Positions 45,991 through 58,505 of a stretch of DNA of 64,000 nt are shown here, piece after piece. Positions within the stretch are counted from its first letter, which is position 1, and every line of letters begins with the position of its first letter. The position numbers and the translations under genes were made by a program. This stretch comes from Spisula solida (lineage: Eukaryota; Mollusca; Bivalvia; Venerida; Mactridae): the NCBI GenBank assembly GCA_947247005.1, contig OX365950.1:7886720-7950719 (forward strand), in the 5' to 3' direction. The notes beneath the pieces are model-generated. The model did no database searches and was not told the DNA's origin. It worked only from the letters and a program-made list of their open reading frames with translations.

Positions 45991-46567
45991 AACCAGCACT
46001 ACTACTGTATAATAATGTATGTCACTTAGCCAAGAATCAGTATTTGAGCATCATATATCCTCAACACCATAATATCTGACATTATGTTTGTTACAAGTGA
46101 CGTGTCCGTGTATAGATGCACTTAAAGTGAAACTCATAAACTATGTAATATGAATCCGGGTATCTAGTGCCCATGGGTGGAATAGCAACATTATTCCGCT
46201 TTATGGTAATCACTCGTGTTTTACTTACTAGTATATAATCAGAAACGATTAACCCACTATAAAGGAACTAAACTATTTCAAAATATGGAAAGTATCATTC
46301 AAAGTTATCGAATAAAGATTAAGATAAAGATTAGAAAAGTGTCACAAATTTTATCTTTTAGTTGCTATTATGCATAATATTTTCTCCTGTATCGCAGGTT
46401 AGATTAAAACTCGAACTAAGTATATAAATATCAATAGTCGTTCATCTATTTTTGGCCCAAAATAATCAGGCACCCGCTTTTCTTTCATGCTATACACATT
46501 TTAAAGTGTAAAGATGATATTTCATGAAATGATAGAATAATGAAAGTGTACGTATTGTTCAAGTACA

Positions 46568-46822
46568 GGCCCCGATCTCCCGAAGCATCTCAATCTGAGT
46601 TGAGATAAATCTCAAATACGGTCATGTGTCTTTGAGATAATTTCCATGGGAGACAAGACTCTGAAGGTTGGCGCCACAAAACAGATACATTGTTCTGAGT
46701 TTATTACAGTAAATATTTTGAGCATAAAACTTAAGAATGGTCTCATATTTATACTCTTGACTTGAGCAAAATCTCAATTTGAGTTGACATTTCTACTTGA
46801 GATGCTTCGGGAGATTGGGGCC
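46568..46822. mobile_element. 255-bp MITE
   Basis: Left end GGCCCCGATCTCCCGAAGCA; the right end read in reverse is GGCCCCAATCTCCCGAAGCA. The inverted ends continue through TCTCAA. No coding capacity; the target site is not clear. Confidence 0.8.
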
Positions 46823-49800
46823 AGGAGGCAAGCTATTTAAGGGGACTATGTCTGAATTGTATTGGATAGGTTCAACTCTCGTATTGGTAAAGTTCGTTTG
46901 AAATCGACGAAAGTTCTGAAATAGTACTAGTCAGGAAAAAGTGATCGCAAGTTTCTATTTCAAATAAATGCATTGATCGATGGAAGACAATCGCTGCATG
47001 CATGTTGAAGCATGTGGCTGTTTCATTTATTAATGATAGTTGTGTTACGATTCTTAAGGCGTGAGTTACGGACAATGACTGTCAGCTGGTGAAAGAAATC
47101 ATCTAAAAATTGGATGCGATCAATTTGAATATAGACAGGAAATTTAATCAATATAAGTCGACATAACCATGAAAAAATTTCATCATGAATGAAACAAAAG
47201 AAAACAAAAAAGTGAAAACGTGTATATTGTATATAAGGTAGTTTACACATTCTCATTTAGCATTGTTTTGTTTTTTCTTTGTGACTATTTACCGGAGAAA
47301 ACGGAAACAACTGGTGTTTCACGAATAATTACATGCGTATTTCCCGCAAATTTTGAATCAGTCAAGCTTTGCTTGAAACTAAAAGAATGTAGTCAAATTG
47401 AAGCGAGGGAAAAAGATTCAAATCACCAAAAAGTGAAATGATCGGAATTCAATCTTTCATTCATACCTTGTGAGAAAATTGAACAGATTGTAAAATTTAT
47501 CTATAATCGTTTTAGAAGATACTTTCTACAATGTATCTGTCTGCTACATAAATTTAAATGAGGTTTTTATCGGTGTCATTGATGCGTGTTGTGAAGACAT
47601 TGTGAGGATAAACTTTATTGTTAAATTATACACGACAGATACTCATTCACTACACGTCGGTTTAGAAAAAACATAATCACAGTGTTATCCTTTATAGCTC
47701 GACCATTTCCGTTTGTTTCCGGTGAATATTACAATTACATAAAGACCGTGGTGGTCAAAAGGACATTTTATATTAAAATGTTTTAGAGGATCTCTGCATA
47801 AGCAAACACCTGGTATAAGTAGCCAATACTACTAACTAAGTTCAAATCATAACGTAATATACGTATATTATTGCATTAACATTTTAGAAAACTTTTTTAC
47901 AACAGCCATCTTGCGCATGCTTCTGAGACATCAGACGGCACAGTGTACAAGTATGCCTGAATAAATAAATGATCTGCTTTAAGCGGATACATTTTGTCAC
48001 GGTATAACATTGAATGGCCGCTTTAGACAGGTTGAACCATACCTGTAGATTTATTCGTTCTTTTCACGAAATGATGATATATACGCTAGTACATGTAGTT
48101 AGCTTATCTTATATAAAGCCGAAGGTTGTAAGTTCGAGGCGTACTGTGCGGCTGTGATCACTAAGCTCAAATACTAGCTGTTAACTAAAAATATTTAATG
48201 ATCGCGAGTGATAAATATATGTTGTGAGAAACTGTTTCACAACCGCTCTACAATGAATATACATAAATTTAAACTAACAAAAAAACTTGAAACCAACCGA
48301 ACCGACTAGCAAAACGCCGTCTCGATTGTATGATATAAAGTTTAAATGAAATATTATCAACTCGCATCAACATCTAAAGCACTTTGATCATGTAATCAAA
48401 ACGTCACTTCGTAAACAGATTTTTAAGTTTTTATGCAACAACTTTCGAGTGAACAAACTTTTGGGTTGACTAAACGAAAGTACAAAATGAATCTGATAAA
48501 AACATCAGTGAGGAGATTCATTAGTACAGCAAATTTATTTACTTGTACATTTCAGCAGCCTTACATTCGATGCGTTTTTATTTTCAATGTAAGAAATGCA
48601 TAAAAATGATGAAATTGCCTAAAGCGTCTGTCTCAGCAATATGCATTTCCTCATGTACGCTAGAATCAGAAAAGATCTAGGGCAGTTGGATATACTGCAT
48701 GAACGTACGGTCGTTTATTGGTGTGAGCCAATTTGTTTTAGTTATTATATGTTGTATGAGTTGAAGCTGACCACTTGATTAATACATACTGAAACATGGT
48801 TATTGTGCATGTAAAGTTTTTTGAAGTATGTTTTACGATAGGTATCCGTGTGACACCGAATATGGCTAAGGCTCTTCTAATACAGCAACTTGGCTGTATT
48901 CGTAGGATAATGGCTGCGTGTTACGTTCGAATATATACAGTTCCCTTTTAAAAAAAATAAATGTTTTACTACAAATGTTTTAAAATGATTTGAGAATGAT
49001 AGCATAATACTAGACTTTAAATTATCCAAATTTTACTTTAAATTGTGGCTATGTGGTTATGAATGACGGTATGTAGGGAATGTTTACTAAATTTTGTTAT
49101 TCGCATTGTTAGCCAACGAGCAGACTGTTATTTCTTCCAAGGTAAATGTTGGTGTTTTCTGTTGGATAAATTTATGATAGCTTAGGTTATAACTTCGTCA
49201 ACCCGGCGTCCTTGACAACTTCGAGCGTCACCAACGAACTTAAACAATTTGTTTCAAGAAATTTGGGGTGCTGCATATTAAGCGATTGAGTTTTTGGAAG
49301 GCGTTTAAGCCTCTCATTACTACCATTGCCCATTTCTTAATACAGAATTTACCGCCTTTAGGTTGCTATGTTAATCCGCATTCAAGTAGTTCGAGAAACT
49401 GTCAACATTCCCAATACTGCTACATATGTTTCTCCAAATTTTTTAACTGATTTAAGGCAATCAGCAACATTTGTTTATTCTAAGATCAAAAATTATTGTG
49501 AAACTGTTCGTTAAATCGATATTTTTGCAAAAAAATCACTACACCGGCCGATACCGAACTTGTTTCATAATACGAAAATGACGTGTTCATCAAATGTCCC
49601 GGCTGTAAAGCTATTTTTAGAAACTTCAGACTACGGTCAAGTGATGGTTTTATCAATGAATCGTATACGGTCTGCAAAGTACTGTTATGCAATCATATGG
49701 CGTCGTTGTACTAGCTAGCCGCTTTCTATAGACTGTCTCACGCTGTGAGGGAAGTGATTACAAGACGGTACTGTAGAATCTGATAAATAGGGGCGTAGTA

Positions 49801-50762
49801 TTATTTTGAAGCCACTTTTGATACACACATTCAATACACGTATTACATATAAATTAATATGCACCTTTTAACAATCAATTATTTAGATACCCAACATGCC
49901 TATATAGTCACATATGCCTATTTTAACATTCAAGACAAGATCGGCAGTAGGAAAACGAACATTAAACGTGTAAAGTCGTTTTAAGCTTTAGTAGCAGCAA
50001 CCAGATCCCCTCCGAACAGTACTCTCAGTGCTTTGATTAAAAGTTGCATTGCATTCATGCAAAGTCAATCCATCCGTGTTTGAAATAAAATATTGATCTT
50101 TAGTACAAAATGAACCGGTGAGCTGTATTCAAATCAAAGCATGGGCGTCCTTCTAATACAGTTGAATTCAACTGGGGAGCACAGACCGTTCGAATACAGC
50201 CCCACAGAAGTCAAATGTCAAGTGCTACGAATACTCGGTGTTCAAGAAACATTATCCGATCATGTTATGGTTTCATTTAAAAAAATGTAGGCGGAAGTTG
50301 CCGAAAGGTTGCAATTGACATTAACGCTGTGACATCGCACACTTTTACAAAACCTTACATCACAAAACTCGATCTATCAATCGTAGTTTGACGGATACAT
50401 TCTTAATGGATTTTAAATTAGTCATCTGTCTTGTTTAGTGTTTCAAATGAACGAAATAGTTATACGTATATTAACACACACCTCGTTCGACAATTAAATA
50501 TGTACTCTCCGGAAAACATTATCAGATTGAAATTTGTCAGTGTCATTGATAATATACCTTTACTACCTCCAATTTAGGAGAGCTCATAAATATCAGTCAA
50601 GGTAAACAGCCTGTTATTTTGCTGCATCATGACGAAAATGAGTTGTGCACAGTGAATATAATTTGACAGGGTTAGACCAACTGTGTTCAGATTCAGCACC
50701 GTGGTATTCCGAATATTTTAGAGGCGAAAAATAAAAGTAGAACAAGGTGATACTCACCTCTA

Positions 50763-51403
50763 CAAGGGCGGATTTAGAGGGGGCGACCCCCCCCCCCCCC
50801 CCCTAAAATCGTCGGAGCATAGTTATTTTGATGCTTAAAGCTTCTAAGTATACATTGTTCGCGCTCGATACGCTCGCAAAATAACTATAAGCAATAAAAA
50901 TACAACTAATCACCGTGTCTTTGTTAAATAGGTCTTGCTTTAAAGTGCAAACGCCTTCTCATAAAGTGCTGAGAAATCAGGCTTAGAAATTCCGATTTAC
51001 ATGCGCAAGTTCCATTATTCATAATTATGGACCATAATTGGCTTGATTTTGCAATTAAGCCTGTCGCTTTTCGTGAACAAAAAGGGTACGTCAGATTGCC
51101 CAAATTGAAACATTGTTTTAAAACAAAATTTTACGGGGAGCATGTGTCAGGACCATCCACCTCCTTTGTGCTGATTTTCAAACAACTTATCCATCCCTTA
51201 ACACTGTGAATATTGGAAAGCAAGGGATGAGTTTATGTAGCATTCTGCTGGTTTTTTCTGACTCGCTTTGCTCAAAGGCATGCTTCTCAGATAAACGATG
51301 ATTTTTTCGCTCTGATAATTTTTCCTAGGGGAAGGGGAGTATGGGGGTATGATCAACCTTTTACGCCCCCCCCCGCCAACCCCAAATCATGTAGCCGCCC
51401 CTG
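50763..51403. mobile_element. 641-bp hAT-like non-autonomous element with C-runs
   Basis: Ends CAAGGGCGGATTTAG and (reverse) CAGGGGCGGCTACATG; CAGGGGCGG-type ends are usual for hAT elements. CTCTA directly flanks both sides (50758-50762 and 51404-51408), so a 5-bp duplication rather than the 8 bp usual for hAT. Next to each end lies a C-run (about 16 bases near 50788 and about 9 near 51366). The 60-codon frame at 51027-51209 has no recognisable domain. Confidence 0.65.
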
Positions 51404-52741
51404 CTCTATTTAAAGGATTCGTCAATTTAACGACTCCTAGTGATCATTTTATATAAGGGACCAGTCAGTTAGGTACCAGACATGTTCAGCTGTATTTAAC
51501 TAGCTTGAGGTAGATCAACCAACCATATTAGAGAAACCTTTGACGAAATGTTTGACTTTAGAAATATCTCATTATGAGAGTTTTTGTGAAACGCTGGCAT
51601 TTTAGTGAACTTTAACGAGTCGATACTTAGAAAATGATAGGTCAGGGCATTTAAGTTGTCATAGTTACAAAATTATTAATCTATTTCGAACTGCATCGAT
51701 TGTTCTAATCATATTACACAGGCGTGTTATGTATGTGATAACATCCAGTCCCCTACAGTCACGTATGTTACCATTTACTCAATGGTCCTCTCTGTTCTAG
51801 TCCCATTGATTTAAGAAGTTGGTCATCAATTATTTTCCAAACTAGATATGGAGATGACATTTACAATCCTTTCATGGATTAGGAGCCTGTGGAATAAAGG
51901 GTTAAACTATGATGTAATTCTGCTGACTCATGAAGAGTTATTTCTGAAGTCGACCGAAGATATCATAAATTATTAAGACATACTCCGTCAGTAAACACAA
52001 ATAAACCCTATTCGACCAGGCCCATATTTGAGTCATATATTGAACAATATTTATTCAAGTACTAAGCATCTTATTATTTACAATCCCGATAAGCAGATAG
52101 TCGGTATTCTGTTTTGTAACCCGGTCTATTGTCCGGATACGTGCCTGAAGGGACTCGCTGTTATCACTAACCGTCATCAAAATGTAACGATCAACTTGCA
52201 ATAATACATGATAATTTATTCAGGATGAAACTATTTAAATTGCTGAAATGTATATACACTGTAAATGAAATAAGGTCACTAAGCAATGGTGTGATGGGTA
52301 GATAGCGCATACTGTACGGTGGCAATTGTTCGGACATTTGGACATCGCCAACAGCTTGAACTTTTAAAATAGAAACCATTTTTGGAGAGCGTAAAATTGC
52401 TTGTGTTAGATATCCCGTTCTACCCTAAAAACGTCTGCGATCTCAATTTTAATGGCATTTGAAAATAAATCTACACTTTTGGTATTGTTTAATCTTTTGG
52501 AATGATAATTGTGTTTTCTGTATGGATAAAGGTAAAAAACAAACATCATTCGAACTTTCTATGGATGTTACTGAAAACCAAATGTTGATATTAAGCCATA
52601 AAAAATAAACGGTATAGATGTACAACGACCTTCGAAATATGACCTTTGGGCGAGTTCATTTGCTAAGGTTGAAACGATATTTACCGTTATTTTTCCAATA
52701 TATTATGAATATATCTTATAAATTCACGTTATCTTTCAAGT

Positions 52742-52843
52742 TGACAGCGTGGCCTAGTGGTTAAGATGATCTATACTCTGAACTAGTCTGTACTCAGAAC
52801 ATTTCTTTTTATATAGGCTGTGGGTTCGAGTCCGCTGCTAAAC
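52742..52843 (+). mobile_element. tRNA-like sequence with an insert, SINE head
   Basis: GCGTGGCCTAGTGGTTAAGA as box A and GTGGGTTCGAGTCCGCTGC as box B, but about 57 bp apart instead of the normal distance. Could be a tRNA-Ser/Leu-derived SINE or a tRNA pseudogene with an insertion. Confidence 0.45.
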
Positions 52844-53307
52844 TCTTTTTCAATAATTTTATTATAATACATGAGTGTTTTTTCATATATTTTATTACTT
52901 AATGAATATTAAAATTATATTTAACGTTAAATACAAAGTTGCTTTGTTTCGTTTATTTTACGATTTAAGCCTGCCCTGGATATTGTATTTATTGCTCAGA
53001 TGACAATCGGGTTGAATTACAAAATATTTTCATCATTGGTTTCGCTGGAATTAGAATTGGAATCACCACTCTAAGAATATTCTTTAGAAACTTCAACATT
53101 AATAAGCGTTTACTCAGGTTATACAGGGAGCACAGTTCGGGTGACCGTTGACCGATATCTCTGTTCAACAGTCTTGACGTGGGAGTGTTTTCAAGGATTA
53201 AAATACAGAAAAAATGTACAAAGGAAATAGATATATTTTAGAAATATATATAAAAATAGACATGCACGCGAATGTTTTATTTAGCAAAATTTAAAAAATA
53301 TTCAAAA

Positions 53308-53385
53308 TGGGTGGGATTCGAACCCAGACAAAAAATCTATTTAGTTTCATAAGAAGTAGCTTAGCCTACTGCGCCATGGAGGACG
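53308..53385 (-). mobile_element. tRNA-like sequence, minus strand
   Basis: Minus strand: TCCATGGCGCAGTAGGCTAA (box A) and CTGGGTTCGAATCCCACCCA (box B). The outer ends do not form a seven-base acceptor stem. Confidence 0.5.
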
Positions 53386-53496
53386 ATGTAAGCTACAATT
53401 TCAAATAATATATTTCTTTTACGAATACACCCCTTTTACCTGGATTATTTCATTATTAAAAGTACAGTTACGCCCGAACGATTGTGGTTTATCTAT

Positions 53497-53516
53497 TTTT
53501 TTTTTTTTTTTTTTTT
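53497..53516. repeat. Poly-T run
   Basis: About 19 T in a row. Possibly the reversed A-tail of a retroposed element. Confidence 0.8.
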
Positions 53517-53861
53517 ATACTCTTTGCCATAATAATGACGAATACAATAAAGTAATATCTAAACCCTATTCCACAGAAATTAAAGCATTCTAGTCCCAAA
53601 TAGGCGAATAAGTGCCGGTATACATAATATTTAAAACGCTGACACTTTTGATGTAATAGATATACCGTTCTAGAGTTAAACGGGTCACGTGTCGGTTCTT
53701 TGTGATCATGTGACTATTACACTGCGGGCAAACTGGTGGGACACTATTTTCTTATCTATGAAAAATTACTCATACCTAATTTGACTTATAAATTGTCATC
53801 TTGTATTCAGACCATAAGCTAAACAGCTATCTTGTGGTGAAAAAACTGCAACAATATTGTT

Positions 53862-53948
53862 TTGGTGGCGCAGTCGCGATATGGTCGCGTTCACTTCAGT
53901 GCTAGGACCTGCCGCCATTGGGGTCGTGGGTTCGAATCATACTCACCG
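53862..53948 (+). mobile_element. tRNA-like sequence, plus strand
   Basis: TTGGTGGCGCAGTCGCGATA (box A side) and GTCGTGGGTTCGAATCATAC (box B). Not a complete cloverleaf. Confidence 0.5.
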
Positions 53949-54851
53949 AAATAGGGTTCACTATACGAGTTTTTAAATATTTAATAGATAGCTTCTGTCC
54001 CAGGCAATCATAAAAGCCAAGTGGTGTTTCTGTCTGCGAGGCAAATAAGTAGTTAAATTAATCAGAGATGCTGTTCATGCTGCACCCGAGTGGCGACAGT
54101 AAATCATGCGGTCACAAGTCTGACGATAGACTTCAACTATGTACTTTCACGAACGCTATTGGTACCGCCTCCTATCCATGAAAATTGCGCCAACTTTGTA
54201 GAGCAAGAACTCCAACTGAACATTTTACAGTTCACTTACTTTTTTCTGTTCGTTTCCCTGAAGGGACATTTTAGGATCAATTTAAACAGACTCAAATAAC
54301 GAACTTGGCGCCATTTTTATATGTATCAATTAAAACATTTTTTTACATTCTCTTTATTTTTATGACAACACCTTACGGCATAAGGTTTTGCATCAATGAA
54401 TTATACCCAGCTAAAAGTTGCGTGTTTTTACAAAAGTATAATTACATAAAATACGCACTTTATGAGTTCAATTCATATATACAGTGTTACCGCAACATAA
54501 CACCACAGAATATAGATGAACCACGAGTTTTGAGCCGTGACGGGAGATTACACTATTTAGTCATGGTGTGTGAATATACCTGGTTTGGATGCCTTTTAAA
54601 TGCGTTGATATATATTTTTGTATGATCAGATATCGTCAGTATCGCTGGCGGGTGCTTGAAGACCGTTTATTGCATAATATAACGCCAGTTTTAACTAGGA
54701 GAAACAATTACATGTATATAATTACACGCTGTTACTATGAGTATCGAAACTTAATTTTGACTAATAAAATACATTCCAGGAAATGCATAACTTTCTTGTG
54801 CAATATTACTTAAACAAGCAATTTGAAAAAAAAGACAAATATAAAAATTGA

Positions 54852-54920
54852 CGATGCCAAGGATCGAACCTAGAAAAGTAAGTCTCATAAGACATCGCCG
54901 TATCCATTGGGCCACCTATT
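54852..54920 (-). mobile_element. tRNA-Arg-like sequence, minus strand
   Basis: Minus strand: GGTGGCCCAATGGATACGGC, which closely resembles the D arm of tRNA-Arg, and CTAGGTTCGATCCTTGGC as a T arm with one mismatch. The acceptor ends do not pair, so probably a SINE head or tRNA pseudogene. Confidence 0.5.
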
Positions 54921-55046
54921 CAGCTACTTAACGAAATACTTATTTAACTTATGTTGGTATTGCTTATATATACCTACCCTTCTAGGGTGAATCAACTTTG
55001 CTGCATAAATTAGTCAAGCCTCAAAATACATGGTTGATCTATAGTA

Positions 55047-55260
55047 TAACTCCAACGCGATAAATTGCAGTACAAAAACAAAAACAATATTGCCTATATT
55101 TTTGTTATGGATTATAATCAAGGACCGTAACATTTACCAATGAAAGCATTCAAGCATTAGACACAACATATAAAGTTTTCATGATCCTAAATATCCAAAA
55201 ACGATGAATATAGCGGATTTTGTGTTTGTTTTTGTATTGCAATTTATCGCGCTAGAGTTA
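55047..55260. mobile_element. 214-bp MITE with TA target site
   Basis: TA then TAACTCCAACGCGATAAATT at the left; the right end read in reverse is TAACTCTAGCGCGATAAATT, then TA. Inverted ends of about 50 bp continue through GTACAAAAACAAA. Confidence 0.8.
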
Positions 55261-56578
55261 TAACGTCATGTATTTGTTGTTATTGTTGTGAGGTTGAGGC
55301 TCTAGAGGGGTAAAAATAATGTCAATGTTCACACTGAGAATTTGACATGAGGGGGTCGTTCTAATGGTAGTCCGCTGTATTATGAGGCATTTGAGTTGTC
55401 AATGGGTAAAGATCCCAGAATATTCCAATTAATCTAAATTCAAGATAAGGATCTAGAAGAAAATGTGTCACCAGTATGCAGGATCGACTAGAAATAAAAA
55501 ATAAGCCCACCCTTGGAAAACTTTAAAACGTACTTCTCATTTAGTTAGATAAAGAGTGAACTAGCGAAATTGGACTTAACCTGGGTTAAGGTGGTCCTAT
55601 TGTAAAGGTCTGACGGTATAAAACGTATATTTCAACAAATAAACAAGGCGTGTACAGCTGCGACGTGAAATAAACATTTCGGTTCGTACTCAAGTCGTAA
55701 ATCGGACACTTTGACCCTTCTGACGTTTTTATCATAAAATAACAAATTAGTGCTGTCTATTTAGTCATTAATTAGCACTTTACTTGTGTGTTAAGTAGTT
55801 ACTGTTAAGGACCCTAGTGATAATTACATATGCCTGTATGAGATATGGAGATGTATAGGTAAACTCAGCATTCGACAAGCTTTCGACATATTGATAAATG
55901 CTATATTTATGTAAAAATATTGTAAAAATGTCAATTTATTAAAATGTCATATACTAGTATCCTTATTTTAAAGGCTAGTAATTGTGTCTTATTATTATCG
56001 GACACCGGTTTCTGGTGGCAAATATACTTCAAGACTTCTTTCACTAAATGCCATGCACCACTCAGTGAGGCCTATGGTATCTATATAACAGAACAGAACA
56101 GTTTAACAAACAGGTGCCTCGGCGGCACAAACAAGCCATGTCACAGCAGACCCCTGCGGGAAGTAGTATTTTCGAACACCACCCCACACACACCGTTCGC
56201 AAAGCGGATAACTTTACCAGCTGGTCACGGGAACTGTTATGAATATGTCATCAGCAGTATGAAAATAAAGAAGAAAAACGTATCGCCATAAGCTGACTGT
56301 AACATTAATTATGCAATAGTATTACAAACACGTTTAAGTTTCCGTTTCTCACATGAAAAAGCACATTATTAAAAACAACCCTCGACTCATTCATTTTGCA
56401 AATAAAAGTCCCCCATTTGGTGTAGTACGTTGTAGCGTTACAGTTTTATTATTTGTAACATACGGTTATCTCATTTTTGTGCATACAAAAAACTCGCTTG
56501 GTATGCAGTAAACTTTGTGATGTTTCTTTAAATAATTACATTTGTGTATGTATATATAATGTGTATATATATGTGTGC

Positions 56579-56650
56579 ATTCGAAGCTCAGTGGTTAGCG
56601 TGCTGTTAATCAAGTCTGGCGACCGGGGTTCATATCCGGGTGATGGCAAT
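56579..56650 (+). mobile_element. tRNA-like SINE head
   Basis: GAAGCTCAGTGGTTAGCGTG as box A and CGGGGTTCATATCCGGGTG as box B. Pairing of the outer ends fails. Confidence 0.5.
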
Positions 56651-57900
56651 CGTATACCTGCTATGTTTCAGCAGAAAGCTGATTGACAAATAAAGACTAT
56701 TCTCAGCATCGACCTATTCAAGCTAACATACAGCCAAACGAGCCATTTAACACTAACAGCACAATTCTGTTTTAAGCATTTACATTTCATATACGGTCTT
56801 TAGAATGGCTCCTTTAGGAGACAGGTTAAACTATACGATAGCAGAATTTAGACCTGTTTCAAAGTATGTCTTGTTGTTGAGGTGGTTTTTAAATTAGATT
56901 CTTTAATTCTCTTGTATTGTGATTTACTCGTAGGAAAAAGGTCTTAGTTAGGTTTTGATTTACATAAAAACACTTGCTTTCACGCGACATTTTACTAAAG
57001 AACATTTTTTTGTAATACAATTCATGTCACGAAAAACGATATTTAACTAGACAAGTAAAGAGTCATAAAAGTCCAGAGAAATGAGCACGTGCTATCTTGA
57101 ATAGCGGGGTCAGTAACGTAAAAATGAAGTTCAAAAGTTGACCAAAATCTTAAAGTTACATGTAATAGTTTTAAGTGACCATGGACATGTATTTACGTAT
57201 ATGTACTCTAAACATCTGGCTCGGGTTGGTGATAGTATACTTGGGGCTTTAAAATGTTGTAACTAGACTTGAAAACGATGGGTGGTTTTATAAATGTTAT
57301 TTGATCCATACAACAAAGTTACTAATCTCACCTACTATAATACATAGTTATATTAAATGGTGTATACATGTACATGTATGTGACTTATTATTGTATATTG
57401 TATAGTTCGTTTATTCAGGTATGTCACTTGTACACAAACAATGGAATATCCAAACATAGCATTTTTATTGTTTAAATAATTTCAATCGGATAAAACGACA
57501 GAGATAGTTAATACCTTATGCTCCGATCCATATAATCATATATACAATATAAATACATTGTATATAAAATAATAAGAGAAATGGCAATGTTTATATACAT
57601 AACGTTAAGTAAACAGGTGACTGGCCTGATTAATCGAGTTATAACATATAATATGTATAATACATGTAAATTGTATGTCTAATAAGTGTGTTTGTGACTG
57701 TGAAGTACGATACACATACACATAAAAATATGGTGACAGATGTACAGTGACACTAGCAGCTATATCATACATTGAGACTAAGAATATTCAGTTCCTCAAA
57801 TATCTTACACGAACCATATGGACGTTATTGATGTTTACGTCATTTTAATGTGTTTAACCACCGGTTTTACATCTTGTAAGTCTACATTTGTTCTCATTTT
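56651..57900. other. End of intron 2, nothing further seen
   Basis: AT-rich DNA with several TACATGTA palindromes (for example near 57368) leading to the acceptor at 57924. Confidence 0.4.
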
Positions 57901-57924
57901 CTTTGTTACTTTCTAACATTTCAG

Positions 57925-58505
57925 TTAAGAGAGAACCAGAAAAGAAGTTGAGTATGTACGAAATATTGATGAATCGACTATCAACGATAGACACCAAACA
58001 TGTCCGACAAAAGATTGACGTCAAACACCATAATGAAGACATCTATGGTGATCCAAGATTTATTCAAGCCGACGGTCAGTATCTGAAAAACTGGGAAAGA
58101 ACGAACGATTTAGACACAGTCGGTGAAAAAGTTGATCTTATGATAAAGGAAGGGAAAGCTTTTATCACAGTCAAGGTCACAGCGGAAAAATACTCCCCAG
58201 TCGACCTTGAATTCAACGTTTGGCGCAAACATCAAGCAGTTGTTACCAGAACAATCGAAGTCGACTTACTTGCCACCGAAAAACGCAGACGACTTTATTA
58301 CAGAGTAATGGACACTCCTAGTGGTAGCCACGGAGATTACCGAGGTGGACCAAATGAAACGATTTTGGACAGTGATCAGACGCTTGATTTGTTTACTAAA
58401 ATTCTTGGTGCTGCAGACGGAGAAGGTGACGTGGAAGATATTGAAGTGAGAACGCGCGCTGGAAGAACGAGCGGTCCATATACGGGCATGGATCTTTTGT
58501 ATTAA
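57925..58505 (+). CDS. Last exon of the large protein: conserved-looking C-terminal region
   Basis: Acceptor TTCTAACATTTCAG at 57911-57924. The first two bases complete a Val codon with the last base of the exon ending at 40054, and the frame stays open for 193 residues to TAA at 58503. Predicted full length is 2,827 residues. Unlike the rest, this part looks folded: a helix-like KKLSMYEILMNRLSTID, then alternating hydrophobic stretches (VDLMIKEGKAFITVKVTAEK, VDLEFNVWRKHQAVVTRTIE), YYRVMDTPSG, and a helix-like LDLFTKILGAADGEG before the end GPYTGMDLLY. I do not recognise the fold; a beta-sandwich is possible. No targeting signal. The 17.9-kb intron could hide more exons. Confidence 0.8.

Larger units (their letters stand above)
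40646..57924 (+). other. Intron 2 of the large gene, repeat-rich
   Basis: The donor at 40055 and the acceptor TTCTAACATTTCAG at 57924 have the same phase. The interval holds the SINEs, MITEs and low-complexity runs listed here. Stretches 41757-43188, 43386-45759, 45991-46567, 46823-50757, 51409-52741, 54921-55046 and 55261-56578 show nothing I can support. Additional small exons of length divisible by three cannot be excluded. Confidence 0.6.

Noticed and set aside
54305..54625. 106-codon frame with hydrophobic start
   Set aside because: No domain, no splice context, lies among SINE pieces; composition like random AT-rich DNA.
54852..54920. A working tRNA-Arg gene
   Set aside because: The D arm is tRNA-like, but the acceptor stem does not pair and the T stem has a mismatch.
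55944..56291. 115-codon plus frame
   Set aside because: No recognisable domain and no supporting borders; left open as chance.
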